Below, piece by piece: positions 27,301 to 37,100 of a stretch of DNA of 64,000 nt. The position numbers were made by a program, and so were the translations under genes. Numbering within the stretch: the first letter of the stretch is position 1; every line of letters starts with the position of its first letter. The notes beneath the pieces were generated by a model that worked only from the letters and a program-made list of their open reading frames with translations, had not been told where the DNA came from and searched no databases. Source of the stretch: JANJTY01 sp038257155 (GTDB lineage Bacteria > Pseudomonadota > Gammaproteobacteria > Xanthomonadales > Xanthomonadaceae); the NCBI GenBank assembly GCA_038257155.1, contig JBBSJP010000008.1, forward strand, positions 62,001-126,000, read 5' to 3'.

Positions 27301-28135
27301 TGGCACCGGCCTGCTGGCCAACCTGCACTACTTCGCCGGCACGCGCGACCAGCCGCTGGGTGACCCGAAGGCCGGCCTGTCGGCCGATCTCGATAACCTG
27401 GCGGTCTACGTGGCATCGCTCGATGACTTCGGGCGCAGTCCGCATCGGCTGCCGGACGGTTCACTATCGGCCGAGGCAGTGATCGGGCGTGACCACTTCG
27501 CGGCATTGGGATGCGCCGGCTGTCATGGCGGCAGCGCGTTCAGCGATAGCCGGCAACTGCGTTTCCATGATGTGGGCACCCTCACCGACGACTCCGGCTT
27601 GCGCCTGGCCGAGCCGCTTCAAGGCCTCGATACGCCGACCCTGCGCGGGCTCTGGCGCGAGCCGCGTTTCCTGCATGACGGGCGTGCGGCAAACCTGGAG
27701 GCGGTGCTGGTTGATGCGAATCCCACGGGCGCGCACGGTGCAGTCGCGGCATTGGGCAGCAGTGAGCGCGCCGAACTGTTCGCTTACCTGCTGTCGATCG
27801 ATGCCGACGAACCCGCGCTGGCGTCGCCCTTCACACTCGCCCTGACCGGCATCGAAGCCGGAACCCAGGTCGATCCGGCGCTGGGACTGGTGCTGGGCAT
27901 CGACAGTGATCTGGACGGCATCGTGCGGGTCGACTATCTCGATCACGGCGCCGTCGTGGCCAGCGCGACCATGCTGCCGTGGACCGCCAGCTACCAGCCT
28001 GCAGCGGGGCAGGCCCTGCGCCTGCAGGCGCGGGTGCAGCATGCCTCCGGCGCGATCACCACGACCTGGCCGCTGGCGGCCAGTGTGCATGCCCTGGCGG
28101 GCGGCGTGTTCGGCGACAGTTTTGAACCGCAATGA
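24302..28135 (+). CDS. Exported multidomain beta-propeller / Ig / di-haem cytochrome protein
   Basis: A 1277-residue exported protein starting at the ATG that opens signal peptide MPHRSLKRVLLFAAAMALSH. The order is as follows. About 30-370 are LVIVD-like propeller repeats (TWVYDISNPQSPQLL, AVFDIGNPTAPVLLDVL, LVIDFSDPTNLQ). About 378-475 is a Big_5 Ig-like domain. About 485-570 is a PKD domain (YSWTFGDGS...). About 575-920 is a YVTN-type propeller (SVIEADSLQ, NRVLALDPWNG). About 925-1180 is a di-haem region with CASCH (about 940) and CAGCH (about 1071), resembling MauG/cytochrome-c-peroxidase proteins (TLRGLWREPRFLHDGR). It ends VFGDSFEPQ. A redox enzyme or electron-transfer surface protein is likely; the substrate is unknown. 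Confidence 0.85.
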   Translation: MPHRSLKRVLLFAAAMALSHAAIAQQGLPTQTWPAGTQLADWPHGGRITTFHRGQLYLGGTDNQNTWVYDISNPQSPQLLCTGPTGLNGHVWQKVGDLFYRQYWNPEVGDNPPAGTSQFVSLEDPCNRVAWTESIPGFPHLSPVWGGWFMNTFPWVYANNIYDARVGWWPIQAPIDVVAVSGLNVGNRFRIGNLLFLTPGDDQTGVAVFDIGNPTAPVLLDVLSGNYRQYTTAWQVWRHHLVMMNGDNLNGPDGDANVLVIDFSDPTNLQVAFTIPYEDLPGRYAHFQDDYAFGGRFNRGTKYNMQTRTVERVFTPASGGFSDFQWIPLGHLVLASGSETNGSRSYLYAHQDGLDTTAPSLGYHLPADGAINQPVSSAIGLVIHERLQALTVNDQTIQLRALGGEPLPTVVVHTSYDVINVVPNAPLLPDTTYELRIVANGVRDLAGNAMAPTSFHFSTGDAVDVLGPPEISALVSAPTSPASVGQSVQFTVSASDPGGNALEYSWTFGDGSDSTAWSAANQSSHSYARPGVYGVLVQARRGNGELAAATLPLVVQPVPAAQPGRASGSILVDAAARRVWSLNPDHGSVSVIEADSLQRLAIHPACANPRALARDGAGRTWITCADADRLVALDGNGAQVAELATGRGSAPEAVLFGHDGTGYATLAAGRAVIRFNPATTLETGRIALPSEPGALALAGDRLYVARFISGDAAGTVWSVQLPGFSAASDIALALDNTTADSGTAARGLPNYLAALAPSPDNSRLWFAAKKDNILRGLLRDGAELDFETMVRVQVGGMNLSNQTEVVAARQDIDNSTLALALASAPGGAQLLLALSGNNRVLALDPWNGRELARVDVGRAPRGIAVDPATSRVFVRNDLDRSISVLDAAALFASGSTELVLIDTVASVDNEVLSPAVLGGKRVFFNAEDPRMSADGYIACASCHLDGDSDGRVWDFSQRGEGLRRTIALRGRAGMAHGPVHWTANFDEIQDFEGDIREVFGGTGLLANLHYFAGTRDQPLGDPKAGLSADLDNLAVYVASLDDFGRSPHRLPDGSLSAEAVIGRDHFAALGCAGCHGGSAFSDSRQLRFHDVGTLTDDSGLRLAEPLQGLDTPTLRGLWREPRFLHDGRAANLEAVLVDANPTGAHGAVAALGSSERAELFAYLLSIDADEPALASPFTLALTGIEAGTQVDPALGLVLGIDSDLDGIVRVDYLDHGAVVASATMLPWTASYQPAAGQALRLQARVQHASGAITTTWPLAASVHALAGGVFGDSFEPQ

Positions 28136-28343
28136 GCCGGTCGGCGCGCCGCGGCTCAATTCCCTCGCCTGGCGCAGCGCATGGGATTCCTTGGTGAGCC
28201 TGCTGTCCGCCTTTCAACAATCCGGTCCAGCAACGCAACGCGGCGGGCGCATGCACAGTAGGCAGCAGACCTCGCTTGCCGCGCAGACGACTCGACCCGC
28301 TCTCGTGTCCATCCGGCCACCACGCGCGACAAGGACAGCCATC

Positions 28344-29702
28344 ATGCACGACACCAGACGAGCCGCTTGTGCGCTCCTGGCGAGCGTTCTGTTCGGTTTC
28401 AGCCTTGCGCATGCCGATGGGACTGGTTACACAGACCCGTGGTCCAGTACCCTCGATACGCATGCCCTGCTTACCGCGGGCGGCAGCAGCGCCTGCGGCA
28501 TCGATGCAATCTTCGGTCACGGGTTCGAAGCCGGCGCGATCCCGCACCCGCTGTATCCGGCGCTCGACCTTGCGACCTTGCCGGGTGAGGGCGGCGCCGC
28601 CAGCGGCCCGTATGCCGCCCCCATGCTGCCCTGCACGCAGCGCAGCGTCACTGTGGCGGGCATCGGCGTGGCCGCGCGCGAGCAGTTGCAAAGCGAGTGC
28701 GGCACGGCCGGCAGCGCCGTGCTGGTGCCCTCGGCTGCGGGACGCATCGGCGTCGTCAATCTGGGCCTGGTCGACGACTGCGATATCACCCTCGGCAGCG
28801 ACGTTGTTATCGATTTCCTGGTGATCGGCAGCCTGCCGGGGCCGACGCACGCGCCGAGCCACCGCATCCGCATCCGGGGTGGTCAGATCGGAAGCCTGAT
28901 GGTCGTTGGTCCATCCAGCGATATCGTCTTCGACGGCGTCGCGATCAACAACGGCGCGGTGCCCTCAGGTATCCGTTCGGGCACCGCCATCTACCTGCCG
29001 CCCGGGCCGGGCCCGGACGATGTGGTCGATCGCTTCGCCGTGGTCAATTCGTTCATCCGTCTGGTCGCGGTGGCAAGCGGTGGCGATCTCGACGGCACTG
29101 CGTTTCTCGGCGCCCGTGCGCGCAACCAGTTCTTCGCCAACAACAACATCGTCACCGACGGCAACCGCAATTCATGGGCGTTCCGCCTCAGCGGTGGCGA
29201 CAACGTCATCATCGTCGACAACAGCATCCGGGTCTCGTTCCACAAGTTGGTGCGGATGAATGACGACCCTGTCGACTATGTCTACATCAAGGGCGGAATC
29301 TGGATGCGCGAGGCGACGCCAAGCAGCGGCGGCCTGTTGCTCAACGATTCGTTCGCGCAGTTGTCGGGTTCGACCACGGACCGGGTCTATATCCATGATC
29401 CGGTCGTCTATCTGCTGCCCAGTGCGCCGGTGTCGTTCGGTGCGGTGAACGAGGCCGTGCAAGCGGGCCGAAGCTGGCAGGCGCGTCGCATCGCCTGGCA
29501 TGCGCTCGATGCCAGCGTGATCAGCGACGCGCGCCTGCAGTCGCTGCAGGATCTGTGCATCGGAGTCGGCGGCCTGTGCGACTACGGTGTTGGCAGCCAC
29601 AGCTACCACTATGCGCCGGCGTTGGTCTTTCCCGTGGAGCCGTGGCGCGACTTGCCGACATTTGCCAACGACGATCCGGATGCGCTGCCGATCGAGCCCT
29701 GA
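28344..29702 (+). CDS. Exported right-handed beta-helix-like protein with an internal IFGHGFE motif
   Basis: A 452-residue protein with signal peptide MHDTRRAACALLASVLFGF... and SD AAGGA 8 nt upstream. The body is made of short hydrophobic rungs (IRIRGGQIGSLMVVG, DIVFDGVAINNGAV, FRLSGGDNVIIVDNSIR) suggesting a parallel beta-helix. No catalytic signature is recognised. Near residue 56 it contains AIFGHGFEAG, the motif that ends several other exported proteins here, but in an N-terminal position. It lies 208 nt downstream of the di-haem protein and may share its transcript. Confidence 0.75.
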   Translation: MHDTRRAACALLASVLFGFSLAHADGTGYTDPWSSTLDTHALLTAGGSSACGIDAIFGHGFEAGAIPHPLYPALDLATLPGEGGAASGPYAAPMLPCTQRSVTVAGIGVAAREQLQSECGTAGSAVLVPSAAGRIGVVNLGLVDDCDITLGSDVVIDFLVIGSLPGPTHAPSHRIRIRGGQIGSLMVVGPSSDIVFDGVAINNGAVPSGIRSGTAIYLPPGPGPDDVVDRFAVVNSFIRLVAVASGGDLDGTAFLGARARNQFFANNNIVTDGNRNSWAFRLSGGDNVIIVDNSIRVSFHKLVRMNDDPVDYVYIKGGIWMREATPSSGGLLLNDSFAQLSGSTTDRVYIHDPVVYLLPSAPVSFGAVNEAVQAGRSWQARRIAWHALDASVISDARLQSLQDLCIGVGGLCDYGVGSHSYHYAPALVFPVEPWRDLPTFANDDPDALPIEP

Positions 29703-29755
29703 GTCGCAGCGGCGCAGCCGCTTGCTCCGGCCTACGAACCAGACCAAAACGCAAC

Positions 29756-29778
29756 GGGGCCGGTCAATGACCGGCCCC
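29756..29778 (-). terminator. Strong hairpin terminator of ahcY (possibly bidirectional)
   Basis: GGGGCCGGTC and GACCGGCCCC form a perfect 10-bp stem with an AAT loop. Read on the minus strand it is followed by GTTGCGTTTT, and it lies 44 nt past the ahcY stop. It may also stop transcripts from the plus-strand gene ending at 29702. Confidence 0.75.
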
Positions 29779-29822
29779 GCAGTGCGACCTGAATCAGGAA
29801 GCGGCGCGAACGCCGCGCTGGA

Positions 29823-31250
<1,428 letters not shown>

Positions 31251-31277
31251 CGGTGGTGCTCCGTTGGTTGAGGTTGA

Positions 31278-31300
31278 GCGAAGGGCTTGGAAGCCTTCGC
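31278..31300 (-). promoter_or_regulatory. Hairpin in the ahcY leader, likely expression platform
   Basis: GCGAAGG (31278-31284) and CCTTCGC (31294-31300) form a perfect 7-bp stem between the SAH aptamer and the ahcY SD. It has no U-run and may control ribosome access. Confidence 0.5.
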
Positions 31301-31305
31301 ATCAC

Positions 31306-31380
31306 GGGCGCAGTTCGGGATGAACCTTCCACCGAGCCTGATTCCGGTGCCAGGCCGGACTTGCAGCGCCCCTCGGTGGG
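31306..31380 (-). promoter_or_regulatory. SAH riboswitch
   Basis: On the minus strand, P1 pairs CCACCGAG with CTCGGTGG (plus-strand blocks about 31372-31380 and 31328-31336). The core GGGGCGCTGC and CAGGCTCGG match the SAH aptamer consensus. A small P4 hairpin GTTC-ATCCC-GAAC (31313-31325) follows. GCGCCC (31306-31311) can pair with GGGCGC of the core to make the expected pseudoknot. This class binds S-adenosylhomocysteine and turns on SAH-recycling genes, consistent with ahcY downstream. Confidence 0.88.
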
Positions 31381-31399
31381 CGGAAAACGATCGGGGCGG

Positions 31400-31405
31400 A
31401 TTATA
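31400..31405 (-). promoter_or_regulatory. Predicted -10 element of the ahcY promoter
   Basis: A perfect TATAAT on the minus strand, about 20 nt upstream of the SAH riboswitch. The matching -35 is weak. The predicted start near 31393 fits a leader beginning just before the aptamer. Confidence 0.6.
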
Positions 31406-31513
31406 CGCTTCTGGCGGAAAGGTGCTGCGGTGAGCGTTCAGGCGCCTTGCCAGTCCCTGTTTCAGCTTCGGCGGACCAGTAAACACGTCAGGACCTGGGA
31501 CTGCCGGGGCAGG

Positions 31514-31678
31514 AAGCCCCTCTCCCCACGGGAGAGGGGTTGGGGAGAGGGGCAGGTGTCAACGGAACCCACAACTCGCGGCAGGTCGCTCGTCACGTGG
31601 CGTGAGACGCGTGGCCATGTTCAGTCTGCGACTCGTTTGCCCCTCACCCCCACCCCTCTCCCGGAGGGAGAGGGGCTT
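31514..31678. repeat. Inverted repeat element with about 41-nt CT-rich arms
   Basis: The arms 31514-31554 and 31638-31678 are inverted copies with few mismatches, each itself containing a CTCTCCC/GGGAGAG palindrome. They enclose about 83 nt without a gene. The 31406-31937 gap holds this element and otherwise nothing I can support. Confidence 0.65.
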
Positions 31679-31937
31679 TGAGCCCGCCTCCGCTGGCTCA
31701 TGGTCCGCGATCAAGTCGGACTGCCGGCGCGCCGCGAACGGGTCCCGTAGGACTGCATGTGCCGTGATGGTTGGTCGTTGCCGCTGCCGTTCGCAGCAAG
31801 CGCAGCCGACCTGCTGCGTTGCCAGCGCGCACCCAGCCTACCCCGGTCGAATCATGGCCGCGAACGTGCGAGACTGGCCGAGCGAGATCCCGCCTTCGGA
31901 AAGGACCGGGCTCGACGCGCGCTCCGGGGGGCGAATC

Positions 31938-32858
31938 ATGCACAGCGGCCCGTCGCAAGCTGCATTGCCGAAGATCCTCGTGGTCGACGACCAGCCGTTG
32001 ATCATCCAGGCCCTGTTCGAGATCCTGAGTGATGGCTACGACGTGTTCATGGCCACCAGCGGCGAGGAGGCCCTGCAGGCCTGCACCGAGAATCCGCCCG
32101 ACCTGATCTTGCTCGACGTCATGATGCCGGGCATGAGCGGCCATGAGCTTTGCCGTGCATTGAAGCGGGACATGCGCACGCGCGACATCCCGGTCATGTT
32201 CGTGACCGCGCAGAACCAGCCGGAAGAGGAAGCCGCCGGCCTCGACGTCGGTGCGGTTGATTTCATTTCCAAGCCGCTCAATGCGCCGGTGGTGCGCGCA
32301 CGGGTACGCACCCACGTGACGCTGAAGCGCCAGGGCGACTGGCTGCGTTCGCAGGCCCTGCTCGACGGCCTGACCGGCATTCCCAACCGGCGCAAGTTCG
32401 ACCAGGCGCTCGATGCCCTGTGGCGCGACTGCCAACGCAAGTCCACTCCGCTGTCGCTCATCATGCTGGATGTCGACCGCTTCAAGGCCTACAACGACCA
32501 TTACGGCCACGATCGGGGTGATGCCTGCCTGCGCGCGGTGGCGGCAATCATCCATGGCGGCTTCGGTGCCGCGCATGGCTTGGTGGCGCGTTACGGCGGT
32601 GAGGAATTTGCCTGCGTGTTGCCCGACTGCGGGATGCAGAGCGCGATGCGCGTGGCCGAATCCATGCTGGCCGCGGTCGAATCCCTCGAACTGGAACACA
32701 CCGAGGTCGGGCATTCCAAACGCATCGTCACGCTCAGCGCCGGCGTGGCCAGCCTGGTGCCCGACGGCGCGCTGCCACCGAATCAACTGATCGTGCTCGC
32801 CGACCGCCAACTGTATGCGGCCAAGGCGGCCGGGCGTGGCGTGGTGCGTGGCTGTTGA
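31938..32858 (+). CDS. Response regulator with diguanylate cyclase (REC-GGDEF) output
   Basis: A 306-residue cytoplasmic protein. The receiver domain spans about 12-130 with acidic pair DD (17-18), phospho-acceptor D60 (LILLDVMMPG), T90 and K112 (FISKPL). The GGDEF domain spans about 140-305 with DGLTGIPNRRKFD and active-site GGEEF (220-224), so it should make cyclic di-GMP. The usual RxxD inhibitory site five residues before GGEEF is absent (AAHGLVARYGGEEF), suggesting no product inhibition at that site. The ATG at 31938 follows a GGGGG SD; an in-frame ATG about 84 nt upstream is possible. It leads the gene set with the binding protein and hybrid kinase. Confidence 0.9.
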   Translation: MHSGPSQAALPKILVVDDQPLIIQALFEILSDGYDVFMATSGEEALQACTENPPDLILLDVMMPGMSGHELCRALKRDMRTRDIPVMFVTAQNQPEEEAAGLDVGAVDFISKPLNAPVVRARVRTHVTLKRQGDWLRSQALLDGLTGIPNRRKFDQALDALWRDCQRKSTPLSLIMLDVDRFKAYNDHYGHDRGDACLRAVAAIIHGGFGAAHGLVARYGGEEFACVLPDCGMQSAMRVAESMLAAVESLELEHTEVGHSKRIVTLSAGVASLVPDGALPPNQLIVLADRQLYAAKAAGRGVVRGC

Positions 32859-32950
32859 GCCGGCGCTACCATGGCACGCGAGCGTCCGGCGCATGACGGT
32901 CGAATCGCGCCATCGATGGGGATCGGTCGGGCCACGGGGAGAACTGCGAC

Positions 32951-34069
32951 ATGAAAACGCCTGAGCGGTTCCTGGCAAACGTGCTGCTGGTGCTGATGCT
33001 TTTCTTGCCGCCCTTGGCGTCGGCGGCCGAACCGGACTTGCGCATCCTCACCTGGGAGGGTTATGTCACCGAGGCCGATCTCGGTACGATCAATGCGCTG
33101 CTGCGCGAGCAGGGCTACGAGTTCGAGGCCCGGGTGATCTCGCCTTATGCCGAAGACGCCGAGCAGATGTACAACCTGATCCGCAAGGGCGATGTCGACA
33201 TCGCCTTCCTGACCCTGTTCTTCATCAAGCTGCAGGGCGACCGTTCGACCCGCTTCATCCAGCCCATCGACACCACATCGCCGCGCCTGGGCAACTATCA
33301 GCATCTGTTGCCTGCGCTGACCCGGATTCCGATGGGCATGCACGACGAGCAGGTGCTGTACATCCCGTTCGGCGGCGGCAGTTACGGTTTCTACGTCAAT
33401 CGCAATGTGGTGCCGGAAGACCGGGTGCCGAAATCCTGGCGCGATCTGTTCGCCCCGCGCTGGCAGGGCAAGTACTCCTTGAACAAGAGCCAGATCTGGT
33501 ACAACGTCGCCATCGCCTCCATGGCGCTCGGCTTGCCGCCGTATCACATCAACGATCTGGCGGTCGACGGTCGGCGCGATGCGGTGGTCGAGGCGACCCA
33601 GCCAGGCAGCGCGTTGTCGGAGAAGCTCACCGCGCTGTATCGCGGCGCCGGCGAGTTCTGGGAAGCGGCACCGAGCTTCCCGGCCGGACTCGAGAACGTC
33701 AGCAGCTGGGGCCCGGAAATTGCCCAGGCCAACAAGGACGGCGGCGATTGGCGACTGATCCAGTTCGAGGAGGGTGAACTGGTCTGGCTGGACACCATCA
33801 ACTTCGTCGCCGAGCTTGAAGGCCGCCGCCTGGAAGCGGCCGAGATCGTCGCCAACTATTTCATCGGCAAGGAAGTACAGAGCCGGGTGGCGAGCGAGCT
33901 GTCGCTGGTGGCGGCATCGAGCCTGGCCGACAGCAACCCCATCCTGCAGCGCAATCCCGGATTCTTCACCACGGGTGCTTTCGTGCCGCCATACAACGCC
34001 CTGGCCGACAACCGCATGAACCTGATGTCCGATAGTGCGTTGCAAGCCGCACGCCAGGCGGCGCACTGA
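32951..34069 (+). CDS. Periplasmic solute-binding protein, PotD/PotF (polyamine-type) family
   Basis: A 372-residue exported protein with signal peptide MKTPERFLANVLLVLMLFL..ASA. The mature start DLRILTWEGYVTEADL matches spermidine/putrescine-binding proteins, as do IPFGGGSYGFYVNRNVV and PKSWRDLFAPRWQGKYS (hinge region). No permease or ATPase genes are adjacent. Instead a hybrid sensor kinase starts 77 nt downstream, so this may be a ligand-binding sensor component rather than a transporter subunit. SD GGGGAG is present. The ligand is inferred from family only. Confidence 0.85.
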   Translation: MKTPERFLANVLLVLMLFLPPLASAAEPDLRILTWEGYVTEADLGTINALLREQGYEFEARVISPYAEDAEQMYNLIRKGDVDIAFLTLFFIKLQGDRSTRFIQPIDTTSPRLGNYQHLLPALTRIPMGMHDEQVLYIPFGGGSYGFYVNRNVVPEDRVPKSWRDLFAPRWQGKYSLNKSQIWYNVAIASMALGLPPYHINDLAVDGRRDAVVEATQPGSALSEKLTALYRGAGEFWEAAPSFPAGLENVSSWGPEIAQANKDGGDWRLIQFEEGELVWLDTINFVAELEGRRLEAAEIVANYFIGKEVQSRVASELSLVAASSLADSNPILQRNPGFFTTGAFVPPYNALADNRMNLMSDSALQAARQAAH

Positions 34070-34146
34070 GCGCCGATCCGGTCGATGCGACACGTGCGCC
34101 AGACGAATGAACGGCAGCGCCAGGTCCGGCGCTGGCGAACCCGTCA

Positions 34147-37100
34147 GTGAACTCCACCGACGACGTCCGTGCCCGGCCCCTGGCGCGCGCGCTTGGGCGC
34201 AGGTTGGCACTGGCCTACCTCGGCTTGTTTGCGGTGCTGCTCGCCGTTGGCATTCCGCTTTCGTATCAGGCCCAGCAGCGCGAACTGGAGGCCACCCTGG
34301 GCTCGCTGGCCGAGACGTTTGCACCCAGCATCGAATCGGCCTTGTGGGAATACCAGGTCGGCGTACTCGAAGCGACGCTCTCCGGTATCGGATCGCATCC
34401 GGCCGTGGCCAGCGTCGACGTGGTCGACAAGACTGGGGCCGTGGTCGCGCGTTGGCGCAGCGAGGCCACGGAGCACGCCTCGGGGACTCGGGTACAGCGT
34501 GCGCTGCAACCCGCGCAAGGCTCCGGCGAAACCCAGGCCATTGGCAAACTCACGATCGGATCGAGCAGCGACTACATCCTCGGGCAATTGCTCAGGCAGT
34601 TGCTTGCCGTACTGCTGGTTGGCTCCTTGCTGTTCATGGTGATGGGCAGCGTGCTGTGGCGGCTGGTGCATCGTCTGGCGGTGGGGCCGCTGCAGGAGTT
34701 TTCGGCACAAGTGGAACGCATGCGCCAGGGCAGCGCCACGCCGATCGACCTGGGCGGGGGCCGTGCGCTGGAGATTCGCGAGCTGCAACAGGGCTTCAAC
34801 GAATTGATGCGCGAGGTGAGTGCAAGCCACGCGCGGATCGCCGAGCAGAACGCCGACCTCGAGCGTCGCGTCGAAGCGCGCACCGCAGAAGCCGAGCAGG
34901 CGAAACTGGCGGCCGAGCGCGCCAATGCGGCCAAGTCGTCCTTCCTGGCCACCATGAGCCACGAGATCCGCACGCCGATGAACGGCATCCTCGGCATGCT
35001 CACGCTGTTGCTGCGCACCGAGATGAACGTGCGCCAGCGCGACTATGCCGGCAAGGCGAGGAAATCGACCCAGGCCCTGCTGGGAATCATCAACGACGTG
35101 CTCGACTTCTCCAAGATCGAGTCCGGGCGAATGGATCTTGACCTGCATCCGTTCGAGCCCTCCGAGATGCTGCACCAGCTGGCAGTAACCCTGGCCGGAG
35201 GACCCGAAAAGCGCGACGTTGAAGTGCTGTTCCGCATCGAGCCGGGTGTCCCCACCGTATTGATCGGCGACGAGCTGCGTCTGCGCCAGGTGTTGCTCAA
35301 CCTGACCGGTAACGCGGTGAAGTTCACCGAGCATGGCGAGGTGATCCTGGAAGTACGCATTCGCGCGCGCGAGGAGCGCTTCGTGTCGCTGGAGTTTTCG
35401 GTGCGCGACAGCGGCATCGGCATTGCCGCCGACAAACTCGCGCACATTTTCGAAGGCTTCAGTCAGGCCGAGTCCTCGACCACCCGACGCTACGGCGGCA
35501 CCGGTCTCGGGCTGGCGATCAGCAAGCGCATCGTCGGCCTGATGGGCGGCGAGCTTGGCGTGCAGAGCGAACCCGGCAAGGGCAGCTGCTTCGCTTTTTC
35601 CGCACAGTTCGAGATTGGCGACGAGTCGATCCTGCAGAACCGGCGCGAGGTGCCCAAGCTGCGGGTGCTGGCGGTGGACGACAATGCCTTGGCGCGTGAG
35701 GTGTTCCGCGAAATGGCGCAGTCGCTGGGCTGGGAGTGCGATTGCGCCGAAAGCGGTGCGCAGGCCTTGAGCCTGCTGGGGCAGCCGGGGCCCGGCGGCG
35801 AATTCGCGTATCAGGCGATCCTGATGGACTGGCGCATGCCCGGCATGGACGGGCTGGAGACCACGCGGCGGATTCGCCAGATCAGCGCAAACCGCGGTGG
35901 GCCGGCGATCATCATGATGACCGCCTTCGGCCATGAAATGCTGACCGAGCTCGAGGGCGAGCAGGCCGAGCTGCTCGATGGCTACCTGGTCAAGCCGGTC
36001 ACCGCGTCGATGTTGCTCGATGTGGTGCTGAATGCAACCGGTGGATCCCTGATCGATTCGGCTAAGCGACGGGGAGAGTCCATGCTGCGGCGCCTGCAGG
36101 GGATACGCATCCTCGTGGTCGAGGACAATGCGGTGAACCAGCAGATCGCGGAGGATCTGCTGAGCGGGGAAGGCGCCGTGGTTGCTGTGGCCAACGACGG
36201 GCTCGCCGGCGTGGCACGCGTACTGGAAGACCCGGATTTCGACGTGGTGATGATGGATCTGCAGATGCCCGACATCGACGGCTTCGAGGCCACGCGTCGC
36301 ATCCACTGCCACCCGACACTGCGCGAGATCCCGATCATCGCGATGACCGCCAATGCGATGGCGTCGGACCGCCTGGCCTGCCTGGCTGCCGGCATGGCCG
36401 ACCATGTGGCAAAGCCCATTGACCTCAACGAAATGGTGCGCACCATCCTCAAGCATGTGAGAACGCCGATCGGGTCACTGCCCGGGCTTGATGAGCGGGC
36501 CGAGCCGCAAGCGACGGCGGTCGTCGACTCGCAGGGGGCGCTTCAGCTGATCGACGAGCACGCGGCGGTGCAGCGGCTCAATGGCAATCGCGAGCTGTAT
36601 GGCAAGGTGCAACGCGCCTTCCGCACCGATGCGCCGCGACTGCTCGACGCCTTGGCTGATGACGTGCGCACGGGCAAGCCGGCCGAAGCCGGGATTGGCC
36701 TGCACACGCTCAAGGGGCTGGCAGGAACGTTGGGCGCGGTGCGCCTGCATTCGCTGTTGCAGCGCGCCGAGGCGAGGTTGGGCCCGAGCGAACGCGGTGG
36801 CGGGGCCGACAGCCAAGCCGACGCGGTGCAGGTGCTGCTGCCTGAAATCGAGCTGCAGCTGGCAGAGATCCTGCGTCAGCTTGGCCCTGAGCCGCCCGGC
36901 AGCGGCCCCGGGCGGGACGAGCCCGCGCCGCCGCAAGGCGATGAGCCGTCACCGCAGGTTTTCCTGCAGTCGCTGCGAACCCTGCAAGACCTGCTCGCGC
37001 AGCGCAACATGCGGGCGATACGGCAATGGCAGGAACTGCTGCGTTGCAGCGGTGCGCCCTGGCGTCACGAACTGGTCGACCTCGGCAGCGCGATCGAGCG

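Noticed and set aside
24701..27445. Long antisense open frame (about 910 codons) over the di-haem propeller gene
   Set aside because: The composition is that of a shadow (His/Gln/Arg-rich), while the plus strand has haem motifs, propeller repeats and a signal peptide.
34144..36456. Long antisense open frame over the hybrid kinase
   Set aside because: The kinase on the plus strand carries every catalytic motif; the antisense frame has none.
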